A stretch of DNA of 58,260 nucleotides from Burkholderia sp. 4M9327F10 (GCF_005503145.1 NZ_SCNV01000055.1:1-58260); one strand, 5' to 3'. Numbered from the stretch's first letter, positions 7,910 to 17,061 are shown. Notes: generated by a model from the letters alone, not told the origin. Translations and numbers: made by a program.

Positions 7910-8671
7910 ATGAGTATTCAGAGTCTGAACGGTGCACAGACCGGCACCAACCCGATTTCGGTCGACACCACGCGCCACGCGAGGCGCGGTTCGGGGCATG
8001 AAGCGTCGGATTTGTCGGCCTCTTCCGCGTCTTCGTCGACCAGTTCGACCAGCAGCAATCCGCTGTTGACCGCGCTCGAGAGCGCCCTTTCCGCATTGGG
8101 GATCAGCAGCACGTCCGGCACCTCGTCCAGCACCGCCGCTTCCAGCACTTCCGCAACCTCGGGCACCTCCAGCACGGCATCGACCTCTTCCACCTCGGCA
8201 AGCACGGGGACGTCGTCAACGAGCGACGCCACCTCGGCCAGCGCGGTTTCTGTCGCACTCCAAACGTTTCTTGGCGCGCTGTTTCAGGCGATGGGTTCGC
8301 TGCAGCAGCCGGACGGCAGCGGCGCGTCCACGTCCAGTAGCAGCAGTGCTTCGGCCGCGGGTTCGGTCACCTCGTCCTACGGCGATATTGGCGGCGCGCT
8401 GAATGCGCTCGCGCAGCAACTGGGTTCCGGCAGCACGACGGCCTCGAGCACCAGTTCCGGGTCTTCGGACGCGAGCGGCGATTCGTCCTCGTCGTCCTCA
8501 TCGTCTTCGCAGGCGTCGACGCTACAGACCGACTTTCAGTCGCTGCTGAGTTCGCTCGGCGATAGCGGTTCGGGCACCACGTTGCAGTCGTTTGTGCAAA
8601 CGCTTGCCGACAACCTCAAGGGGCATTCGCATATGCAGACGACCGGAACGCTGGTGTCGACCACGGCCTGA
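7910..8671 (+). CDS. Ser/Thr-rich low-complexity protein, unknown function
   Basis: The 253-aa protein starts at ATG 7910, 10 nt after AAGGAG; an upstream in-frame ATG at 7853 has no good ribosome binding site. More than a third of the residues are Ser or Thr in long runs. Between them lie five short Leu-rich amphipathic segments, such as LLTALESALSALGI, LQTFLGALFQAMGSL, LNALAQQLG, LQTDFQSLLSSLG and LQSFVQTLADNL. No signal peptide or membrane segment is evident. Its composition suggests an extended or surface-associated protein, but I do not recognise the family. It stands alone between the che and pqi operons. Confidence 0.7.
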   Translation: MSIQSLNGAQTGTNPISVDTTRHARRGSGHEASDLSASSASSSTSSTSSNPLLTALESALSALGISSTSGTSSSTAASSTSATSGTSSTASTSSTSASTGTSSTSDATSASAVSVALQTFLGALFQAMGSLQQPDGSGASTSSSSSASAAGSVTSSYGDIGGALNALAQQLGSGSTTASSTSSGSSDASGDSSSSSSSSSQASTLQTDFQSLLSSLGDSGSGTTLQSFVQTLADNLKGHSHMQTTGTLVSTTA

Positions 8672-8682
8672 GCATCTTTTGG

Positions 8683-9321
8683 CTAACGTGTAATGAGTCT
8701 CGCGGAGCGCGTTGCAACCGCAATATCAGCCGCCACCGACGCAAGCGCCCGGCTGTATGCCTTGACGAGCGGGTCGTAACCCGGCCCGCTCAGCGCTTCC
8801 TGCGTCACCGTGCGGCCGCTGACCGGCTGCCCGTGCCGCGGCGGCAACACGGACCAGATCGCGGCCAGCATTACGGTGCCATGCACCTGCGCATCGAAGT
8901 CCTGGACGTCGATCGAGACGCGATACGCGTTATCGTCCACACGCTGCGGATAGGTCGAGACGATCGCACCCGGGATGAGTTGCTGGAGATCCGCCGCCAG
9001 GACGCGAGGAATCTGGCTCGTCAAAGGATCGGCCCAGCGCGCAAACTCGTCTATGGAGACGCGGTTCGCATCCACCCGGGTGACGATCTGTGCGCGATCG
9101 ACCAGTTCAGGCACCGTGACCGGGCCGATCGCGATCATCAGCGGCGCGGCAGAGGGCGTTGGATCGGCAGACGGCCCGGCGAGTCGAACCGGGTTCAAGG
9201 TGTAGAAACTCGCAGCGGGTGAGGTTGCACAGCCGCTGCAAAACGTCAGCAGCATCGCGGCCAAAGCGAATAACGTAACGCGCAACGGAACACGCGAAAC
9301 ACGGGGAATGGCGCGCATCAT
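8683..9321 (-). CDS. pqiC: PqiC-type membrane-integrity lipoprotein
   Basis: The 212-aa protein has an N-terminal lipoprotein-like signal ending in CSGC at about residue 31 and the family segments ASFYTLNP, IAIGPVTVPELVDR and FARWADPL. PqiC is an outer-membrane lipoprotein thought to contact the PqiB needle and help move lipid between membranes. Its ATGA start overlaps the TGA stop of pqiB, so translation is coupled. Length fits the family. Confidence 0.85.
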   Translation of the reverse strand: MMRAIPRVSRVPLRVTLFALAAMLLTFCSGCATSPAASFYTLNPVRLAGPSADPTPSAAPLMIAIGPVTVPELVDRAQIVTRVDANRVSIDEFARWADPLTSQIPRVLAADLQQLIPGAIVSTYPQRVDDNAYRVSIDVQDFDAQVHGTVMLAAIWSVLPPRHGQPVSGRTVTQEALSGPGYDPLVKAYSRALASVAADIAVATRSARLITR

Positions 9322-10976
9322 TTGTCCTCCGTTTTGCCACGAAGCAGCGCTTCGGGATGCCGTTCGAGATACTCGGCCAGCGAGCGGAACGAGACGGCGG
9401 TTCGTGACAGTTCGCGCATGGTTTCGACCGTGCTTTGCTGGAGTGGCGAGTCGCTTTGCAAACTGCGATTCGCCGCGGTGAGTGTCTCGCGCGCCGAGCT
9501 CAGCGTCGCCTTCGCCTCGGGCGCCACCTCCGTGTTGATGGTATTGAGCAGCGTGTCGGCATCCCCGAGCGTCTTGCGCAGGTCGCTGCTGATGCCTTCA
9601 AACGGAATCCGGTTCAGCCTGGCGACCAGGCTCGCGATGGAGTCCTGCAGGCTTTGCAGGTTGCCCGGCACGGTCGGCAGTTGCGGCGTCGGTTTGCTCC
9701 AGTCCACCCTGGCCTTCGGCGCTTCGGGAAAGAAGTCGATAGCGATATACAGTTGCCCGGTCAGCAGGCTGGCGGTGCGTAGTTGCGCACGCAGCCCTTT
9801 CGACACCAGGTAGTCGGCAAAGGCCTTGCGTTGCGATCCGATAGTGCCGCTGTCGCCCTGATCCTTACCCCCACTGCCACTCGCGCCGGCACCCCAGTCC
9901 TTGCGCGAAATCAGCCGCTCGGGAAAGATGCTGACCTCGACCGGAATGCTGAATTGCCGGGTCGCCCGATCGAAATGCGCAGAGATACCCGATACCTCGC
10001 CGATCACGATGCCGCGGAAATCGATCGGTGCGCCCACGGCCAGGCCGCGCACCGACTCGGTAAAGTTGAGGACGTACTTGTCGACGAGCGCGTCGTGCCG
10101 CTTCATGGCCTCGGCGCGATCGGCAAAGAGCCGGTATTCGTGGCGCGTCCCGGCTTCCGTTGTACTGGCTGTGTCGGGTGGGTTTTCAAATGCCAGGCCG
10201 CCGATCAGAATGGAGATCAGCGATTCCGTGTCTACCTTCACACCGGTCGCGTCCAGCGTCACATCTACACCGCTCGCGTGCCAGAAGCGCGTGTCGTCCG
10301 TGACGTACCTGTCGTAAGGCGCGTTGACAAACACGTGAATCGACATGCCTGCCCCGTCGGGGTCGAGTGCATAGGAGACGATCTGGCCGACCTGCAGGCG
10401 GCGGAAGAACACCGGCGAGCCGACATCGAGCGAGCCGATGGTCGCGCTCTTCAGCACGAACTCGCGTCCGGGCGTGCCGGAGGCGAGAGCCGGCGGCGAC
10501 TCGAGACCGACAAAGTCGCGCCGCGCCTTTGGCGATGTGCCGACGTCCATGCCGATGTGCGAGCCTGACAACAGCGTGCCGATGCCGGATACGTTGCCCC
10601 CTGCGATGCGCGGCCGGACCACCCAGAAGCGCGTATCGTCGACCAGCAGGCCGGCCGCGCTGCGTGACATCTCGGCGCGGGCGAGCACGGTCTTGTGATC
10701 GTCGGACAGGACCACGCTTTCGATCGTGCCGATATCGACATTCTTGAACTTGATCCGGGTCTTGCCCGCCTCGATGCCGTCGCCGGTGACGAAGCTGATG
10801 GTGATGGTGGGGCCCTTTTGCATGATCGACTGCACCGCCAGCCAGCCCGCGATCAGCACCGCGACAAACGGCACCAGCCACACAAGCGGGATACGCCATC
10901 GCGACCGCCCGGCCGCGACGGCGCTCGGATAGCCGGGAGTGTGCGCACCGTCTGTGACTTCGGACTGCTTACTCAT
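9318..10976 (-). CDS. pqiB: PqiB, MCE-domain intermembrane transport protein
   Basis: The 552-aa protein has one N-terminal membrane helix (IPLVWLVPFVAVLIAGWLAV) followed by three MCE domains. The first contains GDGIEAGKTRIKFKNVDIG; the later ones contain GSPVFFRRLQVG and GAPIDFRGIVIGEV. A C-terminal helical region follows. MCE proteins of this type form hexameric tubes across the periplasm for lipid movement. Its ATG overlaps the end of pqiA by 8 nt and its stop overlaps pqiC, giving a tightly coupled pqiABC operon. Confidence 0.92.
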   Translation of the reverse strand: MSKQSEVTDGAHTPGYPSAVAAGRSRWRIPLVWLVPFVAVLIAGWLAVQSIMQKGPTITISFVTGDGIEAGKTRIKFKNVDIGTIESVVLSDDHKTVLARAEMSRSAAGLLVDDTRFWVVRPRIAGGNVSGIGTLLSGSHIGMDVGTSPKARRDFVGLESPPALASGTPGREFVLKSATIGSLDVGSPVFFRRLQVGQIVSYALDPDGAGMSIHVFVNAPYDRYVTDDTRFWHASGVDVTLDATGVKVDTESLISILIGGLAFENPPDTASTTEAGTRHEYRLFADRAEAMKRHDALVDKYVLNFTESVRGLAVGAPIDFRGIVIGEVSGISAHFDRATRQFSIPVEVSIFPERLISRKDWGAGASGSGGKDQGDSGTIGSQRKAFADYLVSKGLRAQLRTASLLTGQLYIAIDFFPEAPKARVDWSKPTPQLPTVPGNLQSLQDSIASLVARLNRIPFEGISSDLRKTLGDADTLLNTINTEVAPEAKATLSSARETLTAANRSLQSDSPLQQSTVETMRELSRTAVSFRSLAEYLERHPEALLRGKTEDK

Positions 10977-12261
10977 CCTGCGGCTCCACCGCGTCCCAGA
11001 TCAGGCGCGGATCGAACGACAACGCGGAGAACATCGTCAGCACCACGACCGCGCCGAAGGCCATGGCGCCTGGCCCGGCATCGATGGTGGCCACCGAGCC
11101 GAACTGCACCAGCGACACGAGAATCGTAACGACGTAGATATCGAGCATCGACCAGCGGCCGACCAGTTCCACCATGCGATAGATACGTGAACGCTGACGT
11201 GGGAGGCGCGCGGAGCGCAACTGGCTACTCCAGGCCAGATAGGCCAGGGAAAGAATTTTGAGCATGGGCACAACGATACTGGCGATAAAAACCACGACTG
11301 CGAGAAGCCATGCTCCCGAAGTCCAGAGATACGCGACCCCACTCAGGATCGTGTCCACCCGCACGCCGAACAGGGTGCTCGACACCATGACCGGCAAAAC
11401 GACCGCAGGGACGTACAGAACCATGGCAGCGAGAAGGAACGCCCAGGTGCGCGCGAGACTGGCGGGCTTACGCAGATGCAGCGCAGCCCCGCAACGTGCA
11501 CAGCTTGAGCGGCGAGGACTGCGCTTATCGCGGGCATGAGCGGCAGGCGGCGAGAGCAGGCCACAGTCGCGACAAACGAAGCAGCCCGCGCGGGCCGCCG
11601 TAGCGCTCGTGGTTGCCGCAGGCAGCACGGGCGCCATGCCCGCCGGCCCTCTTGCGGCATCCACACGCGCCCAGAGGTCACGCGAATTGAACGCCGCCGA
11701 CGCCGCAGCCAGCAGCACCATGACCGCAGCGAATGCCGCCATGGCAATGCCAGGAACGACCGTGGCGATGTGCTGCAGTTTGACCAGCGCGACCAGCATG
11801 CCGAGCATCAGCACTTCGATCATTCCCCATGGAGCAATGTGCCGCAGCACTCGCAGGACGCTCTCGGGCCGGCGGGGAAAACCGCCAAACTGCAAGGGCA
11901 ACAGCAGATAGATCAGTGCCGCGAGATTCAGCGACGGCATCAATAGCGTCGTCACGAACACAAGACCCGCTATCGGCCACATCCCCCCGGCATACAGCGC
12001 CGAAGCCGCCCCGAACAGCGTGGTTTCGACAAGCGTTCCCTTGAACTGGACTCCGACCACGGGAAAGCAGTTGGCCACCGCAAACAGAACGGCAGCGGCT
12101 ACGGCGAGCGCCAGGGCGCGGTTGTGGTTCACGGGCATCCGGTAAAGGAGCGCGTCGCAACGCCGGCAATGCGCGGCGCCACCCTCGACGAGCCGCGGCT
12201 CCCATTGGAGATAGTCACACTCGTGACAGGCGATCAAGCGGGCTGTATTCATTTTCGGCAT
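10969..12261 (-). CDS. pqiA: PqiA, integral membrane partner of PqiB
   Basis: The 430-aa protein carries two paralogous halves, each with a small zinc-ribbon-like Cys motif (IACHECDYLQ with CRRCDALLYR; FVCRDCGLLSPP with CARCGAALHLR) followed by four predicted membrane helices. This duplicated layout is typical of PqiA, the inner-membrane component of the Pqi intermembrane system. The start at 12261 was preferred to an upstream in-frame codon at 12333, although no strong ribosome binding site is visible; 12252 is also possible. It is the first gene of pqiABC. Confidence 0.88.
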   Translation of the reverse strand: MPKMNTARLIACHECDYLQWEPRLVEGGAAHCRRCDALLYRMPVNHNRALALAVAAAVLFAVANCFPVVGVQFKGTLVETTLFGAASALYAGGMWPIAGLVFVTTLLMPSLNLAALIYLLLPLQFGGFPRRPESVLRVLRHIAPWGMIEVLMLGMLVALVKLQHIATVVPGIAMAAFAAVMVLLAAASAAFNSRDLWARVDAARGPAGMAPVLPAATTSATAARAGCFVCRDCGLLSPPAAHARDKRSPRRSSCARCGAALHLRKPASLARTWAFLLAAMVLYVPAVVLPVMVSSTLFGVRVDTILSGVAYLWTSGAWLLAVVVFIASIVVPMLKILSLAYLAWSSQLRSARLPRQRSRIYRMVELVGRWSMLDIYVVTILVSLVQFGSVATIDAGPGAMAFGAVVVLTMFSALSFDPRLIWDAVEPQDE

Positions 12262-12371
12262 CGGCAAGCGGGCACGGGAGCCATGAGCGCAGCAGGCGCC
12301 TCTGACACCCAGGGGCGGTGCTCGCGCGTTCAAACGTGCGCTCTGGGTCCCCCACCCCGCCCCGGATTCGA

Positions 12372-13034
12372 CTACTTGAATTGCGCAACCAGTGCGTCAG
12401 CCCCCTTCTCAATCCCGGTCTTCGACGCACTCAACGAACCGAAGCTCGCACCGATGTTGTAGGGATTCGGATATTGCTTGGTCACATAAGCGCTGAGCAG
12501 CCGGTTGCTCGACGAATCGTAGATCTCGACCGCGTAGATCACGGAGCCGGTGAAAGCGCCTTCCTTGCCGCGCACGGTCTGAGTCACGTTGTACAAGCTG
12601 CCGGCAATATCGAAGCGCGAGAACGTGCTAAGCACCGGGGTACTGGTTTTCGCGCCAGTCAGGATGAGCTTCAGGCGCAGCGTGCCCGCACCGGCCTGCG
12701 TTGCCGGTTCGAAACGGGTCCGCAATTTTTCCGCGAACTCGGTTTGCATGTAGCTCGCGAGGGCCGCCTTGTCCGCGTCCTGCATGTCGCCGAACTGGTT
12801 ATCCGCGCCTTGATAAATCGTCACCGGGTCGATGATCAGCTTCGTGTACTTCTGCCACTCGGTCTGCGGTGCGAAGCGGTACGGCACGCGGCCGGAATCG
12901 TCCTGCGAATTGGGCCGCAAATACGGCGCCGAAGCGAGACCTGAATACGCGACGGGTGTCACGCTGGCGCACCCCATCAGAGCGGCGCAGAGAGCCGCCA
13001 GCACCAGGTGTAGCGGTTTGATTGACTTGAGCAT
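12372..13034 (-). CDS. DUF3313 lipoprotein
   Basis: The 220-aa product starts at ATG 13034 behind GGAGA. A lipoprotein signal ends with ALMGCAS (lipidated cysteine at residue 22). The body includes LRPNSQDDSGRVPYRF and KLIIDPVTIY, which fit the DUF3313 family of outer-membrane-associated lipoproteins of unknown role. It sits 110 bp upstream of pqiA on the same strand. Its promoter carries the same operator-like palindrome as the next TetR gene (13994-14014), so that TetR protein probably represses it. Confidence 0.75.
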   Translation of the reverse strand: MLKSIKPLHLVLAALCAALMGCASVTPVAYSGLASAPYLRPNSQDDSGRVPYRFAPQTEWQKYTKLIIDPVTIYQGADNQFGDMQDADKAALASYMQTEFAEKLRTRFEPATQAGAGTLRLKLILTGAKTSTPVLSTFSRFDIAGSLYNVTQTVRGKEGAFTGSVIYAVEIYDSSSNRLLSAYVTKQYPNPYNIGASFGSLSASKTGIEKGADALVAQFK

Positions 13035-13105
13035 GTGTTTCTCCGGTTGCGGTTTCGCCCCTGCTCTCTCGGAGACCCAGGAACGACAGTTCGTATCGAG
13101 GCGCC

Positions 13106-13151
13106 AGACTAACACCGCCAATTCAAGATGTAAACCGACCAGACGGTTTGT
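13106..13151 (-). promoter_or_regulatory. Promoter with TetR-type operator, DUF3313 lipoprotein gene
   Basis: Read on the minus strand, a palindrome AAACCG-N6-CGGTTT (within 13131-13151) overlaps a -35 element TTTACA (13129-13134), followed after exactly 17 bp by a -10 TAGTCT (13106-13111). The ATG is about 70 nt further on. The same arrangement occurs upstream of the tetR gene at 13969-14014. Confidence 0.7.
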
Positions 13152-13207
13152 TTCTTGGATGAGCCTCGAAAAAACTGCTTCGGGAGAGGGCTATGAGGAG
13201 TCTGCCA

Positions 13208-13233
13208 GGAGCGCCCGCAGGCTGGGGCGCTCC
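13208..13233 (-). terminator. GC-rich hairpin after the tetR gene
   Basis: Nine-base arms GGAGCGCCC (13208-13216) and GGGCGCTCC (13225-13233) flank an 8-nt loop just downstream of the leftward tetR stop at 13247. No clear U-tract follows, so termination is plausible but not certain. Confidence 0.4.
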
Positions 13234-13246
13234 GTTCTTCGGCAGC

Positions 13247-13867
13247 TTAGGTGCGGCTCGGCGCGCGGGTGATGCGCGGCTTCTTTTTCACTTCGACGGG
13301 CGCCTCGGTGCACGACGTCCACCGGCTCTCGTCGAGCAGGCGCTCGAACAGGCGCGCGCGCTCCTTGTCGGAAAGCGGGCTCATGCCAAGCCGCGCGGTG
13401 AACAACAGCCCCCAGGCGGCCGTCCAGCGCAGCAGCGCCAGGTCGGGGTCGGCCGCCTCGGCCTTGATATGCTTGACCTTCGCGCCGCTGCGATCGCGCA
13501 TGGCCGACAGGAGTGCGGGGTCTTCGACCAGCGCCGCGAGAATCGCGAAGCCCCCGGCGTTGTGACTGCCGCTGGCTTCGCGCATGGTGGCGATTTCCGC
13601 GGCAAGATTCGGCTCGGTCTTCGTCGCCCCCTCGGCCGTCAGATACCGGCGGTAAAACGCGTCGAAATGGTCGATGTCGTGCTCGAGCAAGGCTTTCAGC
13701 ACGTCGCCTTTGGTGCGGAACTGGTGCATCAGCCCGCCTTTGCTGATCCCGCTTTCCCGCGAGATCGCATCGAACGTGAGCTGTCCCGGGCCGTCACGCG
13801 CAATGATCGTGAACGCCGCCTGAATGGCGGCCTGGCGGGAGCGTTCGGAACGGGTTGGATTATCCAT
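13247..13867 (-). CDS. TetR-family regulator, probably autoregulated
   Basis: The 206-aa protein has a TetR helix-turn-helix domain at residues about 10-60 (FDAISRESGISKGGLMHQFRTKGDVL) and a C-terminal domain with LLRWTAAWGLLF. The C-terminus is basic (VKKKPRITRAP). The start at 13867 gives the normal family length. Its own promoter and that of the downstream DUF3313 gene share an identical operator plan, which suggests it represses both. The signal is not known; placement before pqiABC suggests envelope stress or a membrane-active compound. Confidence 0.88.
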   Translation of the reverse strand: MDNPTRSERSRQAAIQAAFTIIARDGPGQLTFDAISRESGISKGGLMHQFRTKGDVLKALLEHDIDHFDAFYRRYLTAEGATKTEPNLAAEIATMREASGSHNAGGFAILAALVEDPALLSAMRDRSGAKVKHIKAEAADPDLALLRWTAAWGLLFTARLGMSPLSDKERARLFERLLDESRWTSCTEAPVEVKKKPRITRAPSRT

Positions 13868-13968
13868 GATGTCTCAGGGGTGGCTGCGCCGCGCATGTTG
13901 CTGGAAGAAAAGTAGCCGGGCATGCCAGCGCTTCTTCAGGCTGAACGACGCTTCTCATGTGAAGCGCC

Positions 13969-14014
13969 AGCCTAACACCATGCCTCGTACAGGTAAACCG
14001 GCCGGGCGGTTTGT
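13969..14014 (-). promoter_or_regulatory. Promoter with TetR-type operator, tetR gene
   Basis: On the minus strand, the palindrome AAACCG-N6-CGGTTT (within 13994-14014) overlaps a -35 element TTTACC (13992-13997), and a -10 TAGGCT (13969-13974) follows after 17 bp. The downstream GTGTTAG and CTGGCGC words are also shared with the copy at 13106-13151, at the same spacing. Confidence 0.7.
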
Positions 14015-14219
14015 ATGTTAACCAAGCGAGGCCCGATTCCTCGACGGAATATCTGAAGCTAGCTTGCCCTTCCCCTCAGGACGCGCGGGGATAGGCACCC
14101 CACCACGCACACCTTACCGGCCTCACGCCCCTGTGGCACATGCCATGTCATCGGCAGCGGCGCTCTCACAGAAACGACCGTTGCGGGTGGACCCGGTAAA
14201 ACGGCAACGCATGCCGCGC

Positions 14220-14405
14220 TTAAATGGATTTAACAATTTCATACGCCAGTCTTGCGTTGGCTACCGTGATTTCGCATATATTTACATTAAACTTACCTAA
14301 CATTACAAAACACACCGAAGAATCTTTCAAGAAATTCCAAGTTCTATCAAAAAAAGTTTGACAGCGAGATTTCTTCCTCCTATCTTTTGACCACTCAAAA
14401 CCCAT
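14220..14405 (-). CDS. Small hypothetical protein with near-perfect Shine-Dalgarno
   Basis: This 61-codon ORF starts at ATG 14405 directly behind TAAGGAGGTGACAA, an almost complete match to the anti-Shine-Dalgarno with 6-nt spacing. The product is basic at the start (KDRRKKSRC) and has no recognised domain, signal or membrane helix. Its codons are AT-rich, unlike all neighbours, and it lies in a low-GC patch, which suggests acquisition from elsewhere. It could be a decayed or random ORF; the ribosome binding site is the main support. Confidence 0.4.
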   Translation of the reverse strand: MGFEWSKDRRKKSRCQTFFDRTWNFLKDSSVCFVMLGKFNVNICEITVANARLAYEIVKSI

Positions 14406-15036
14406 TTGTCACCTCCTTATTAGAATCCATACCTGCCAGCGAGGTTCACCGATAATTCATGCAGCGCGCATTGTTGCGCGGATAAATCGCACCCGGAAAA
14501 GTTTTCCATAGTGACGGCAGTATTTACCAGGTCCACCTTGGTGGTTTGTGGAGAACTGCGAACAGGGAATATTTATTTTCCGAATAAATATATATTCATT
14601 TCGACTTTGGCGAATTGGTTTGGCGCTGTGGAACACGAAGTCTGTCGAGCTTATCCGACAGGCATCTGCTGCATTATTTCGACTGGATCAAGCAGGGCAA
14701 GGTAGCTCGATAGGCGGTATCGGATTCATATCCGAAGATTGTATCAATGGCGGATTTATCGGCGCCGGATATTAATTTTTCACAAAAAATCACGCACCAG
14801 AATTTTTTATTCAAAATCGGCTCATACCATATAAATAGCAATCCTAACTTAAATAACAAATTTACAATTCACAGCCAAAATTCACACGGGAGATAGTTTA
14901 TGCCGAACTGAGGTACCTGGTTCTTACTGTGGTAATGCGTGAGATTACATGCCTTCATGCGTGCGCTATACGAATTGCATCATGCTTTCAATGTATCGAT
15001 ATGCTGGTTCTTCGCCACTATCCTGGAGCTTAAACA
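14406..15036. other. AT-rich gene-free stretch before the S53 peptidase gene
   Basis: GC content drops sharply here compared with the rest of the window. Short ORFs on both strands (for example 14548-14775) show no convincing start signals or domain features. A small GC inverted repeat (CGCG...CGCG around 14464-14481) is visible. The right end must hold the promoter and leader of the peptidase gene. Confidence 0.5.
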
Positions 15037-16977
15037 ATGAAGAAGGTTATGCAAGTCAATAGTGTATTTTCCAGAGATTTCACCAGGGCGCTATTGCCCC
15101 TGGCCATTGCCGCGACCCTGATACCCATGTCCGCGCAGGCGGCGGATTCCTGGGTTGCGACCCGGACCGGAGCTTTCCTCGTGCCCTCCGCGCAAGCTGC
15201 CAGTACGGCGGTGCAGCCCGAGGCGAGCAATGCCGCCGCCGCATCCACCGGTTATACGCTCGGCAATACCGCAGCCGAACTCAGCAACACTCTGGTCACG
15301 CCGCTTGAAATCAGCCAGCCGCTGCATATTACGGTGGTGCTGAAAGGCCGTAATGATGATCAGCTCAACGCCTTGCTGCTCGAGCTTAACCAGCGGGGTA
15401 GCGCGAATTACCACAAATATCTGACGCCGCAGCAATTCAAGGCCCGCTTCGCACCGACCGATGCCCAGGTTCAGGCAGTCGTCGCTCACCTGAAGGCCAA
15501 CGGTTTCAGCAATATCACGGTATCGCCAAATAACCTGCTGGTTTCGGCGGACGGCAATGCCAATAATGCGCAGAGCGGCTTTCACGCGAGCCTGAAGCGC
15601 TTTACGTACCGCGGCAAGCAGGCGTTCGCCAACGACTCGGCAGCGCTGATCCCCGCGTCGTTGAGCTCGTCGGTTGATTCCGTGCTCGGCTTGCAGAACG
15701 CAGTCGTACCGCATCGGTTGAATCATCGTGTGGTTCCGGCCAATCTGGCCATTGAACCCGAAAAGACCAAGACGAACGCGGCTGCGGCGCAGGTTGGGCA
15801 CCAGCCGACGGACTTTGCCAAGATCTACGATGCGAGCGGCTTGCCGGCCGCCACCAACACCACGGTGGGCATCATTACCTGGGGCGACATGACCCAGACG
15901 ATTTCGGATCTGAACACCTTCACGTCGAATGCGGGTCTGCCTACCGTGAACACCTCGGTGGTGCCGGGAGGCCAGGGTACGCTCGCCGACGACGGCGATC
16001 CGAGCGAGTGGGATCTGGATAGCCAGGACATCATCGGCACCTCGGGCGGAGTCCAGCAGCTCATTTTCTACGCCGCCATCAACGGTGACAGCAATGACGA
16101 CGGCCTGACCGACGCGACCTTGACCTCGGCCTACAACACGGCCGTGACCGACAATGTAGCCAAGGTCATCAACGTCTCGTTAGGCGAAGACGAATCGGCG
16201 GCGAACTCGGACGGCTCGCTGGCAGCCGACGATGCGGTCTTCAAGCAGGCAGTGGCCCAAGGTCAGATATTCTCCGTGGCAGCGGGCGACGCCGGCGTGT
16301 ATCAGTGGTCCACTTCGCCACAAGGAGCGCCCGGCTATATCGGCACGTACAACGGCAGCAGCGTCAAGACCACCATCAACCTGTCGAAGTACAGCGTGTC
16401 GACGCCGGCAAGCTCACCGTACGTGGTCGCCGTAGGCGGTACGACCTTGTCGACCACCAACACCACCACGTGGGCAGGCGAAACCGTGTGGAACGAAGGC
16501 GTGGCCTATGCCGATCTCGACAGCAACGGCAACCCCGTCGACAACGCCGTGCGTATCTGGGCAACCGGGGGTGGCGTCAGTCTGTTTGAAACCGCGCCGA
16601 GCTGGCAAACGGCGGCATTGGGAAGCTCGGTTACCAAGCGGGTCGTACCGGACGTTGCGTTCGATGCGGCTTCCGCAACCGGCGCTTATATCGTCATCAA
16701 TGGCCAGACGAATCAGCTCGTTGGCGGCACAAGCCTCGCTTCGCCGATTTTCGTCGGTGGCTGGGCGCGTGTCGAATCGGCCAACAACAACAGCCTGAGC
16801 TTGCCGACGGCCAGTTTTTATCAGACCTTCCCGAGCAACAAGACGTCGATCCACGATGTGACCTCAGGCAACAACGGCTATAGCGGTCACGGTTACAACG
16901 CCAAGGCTGGCTTTGACGACGACACCGGTTTCGGCAGCCTGGATTTCACCAAAGTAAACACTTCTTTGGCTCAGTAA
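15037..16977 (+). CDS. Secreted S53-family peptidase (pro-kumamolisin/sedolisin type)
   Basis: The 646-aa precursor starts with a signal peptide (LPLAIAATLIPMSAQAA). A pro-kumamolisin activation domain follows (residues about 75-235; YHKYLTPQQFKARF). The S53 catalytic domain has the ExxxD motif in SEWDLDSQD (Glu324, Asp328) and the serine motif GGTSLASP (Ser566). The calcium site is formed near the C-terminus by HDVTSGNNG and GFDDDTGFGS. Such enzymes are acid serine-carboxyl endopeptidases that process themselves after export. It is a single-gene unit with a strong terminator at 17062-17090. Confidence 0.93.
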   Translation: MKKVMQVNSVFSRDFTRALLPLAIAATLIPMSAQAADSWVATRTGAFLVPSAQAASTAVQPEASNAAAASTGYTLGNTAAELSNTLVTPLEISQPLHITVVLKGRNDDQLNALLLELNQRGSANYHKYLTPQQFKARFAPTDAQVQAVVAHLKANGFSNITVSPNNLLVSADGNANNAQSGFHASLKRFTYRGKQAFANDSAALIPASLSSSVDSVLGLQNAVVPHRLNHRVVPANLAIEPEKTKTNAAAAQVGHQPTDFAKIYDASGLPAATNTTVGIITWGDMTQTISDLNTFTSNAGLPTVNTSVVPGGQGTLADDGDPSEWDLDSQDIIGTSGGVQQLIFYAAINGDSNDDGLTDATLTSAYNTAVTDNVAKVINVSLGEDESAANSDGSLAADDAVFKQAVAQGQIFSVAAGDAGVYQWSTSPQGAPGYIGTYNGSSVKTTINLSKYSVSTPASSPYVVAVGGTTLSTTNTTTWAGETVWNEGVAYADLDSNGNPVDNAVRIWATGGGVSLFETAPSWQTAALGSSVTKRVVPDVAFDAASATGAYIVINGQTNQLVGGTSLASPIFVGGWARVESANNNSLSLPTASFYQTFPSNKTSIHDVTSGNNGYSGHGYNAKAGFDDDTGFGSLDFTKVNTSLAQ

Positions 16978-17061
16978 TCGCGGCGCGCGGCTGATTGCTT
17001 CTTCGCCTCAAGAGGATGACTGAGGCGTTGAAGATGTCTGCTGGATTGAACACCCCGATTG

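Noticed and set aside
14511..14859. Short ORFs on both strands in the AT-rich patch
   Set aside because: None has a ribosome binding site, domain or signal peptide comparable with the 14220-14405 ORF.
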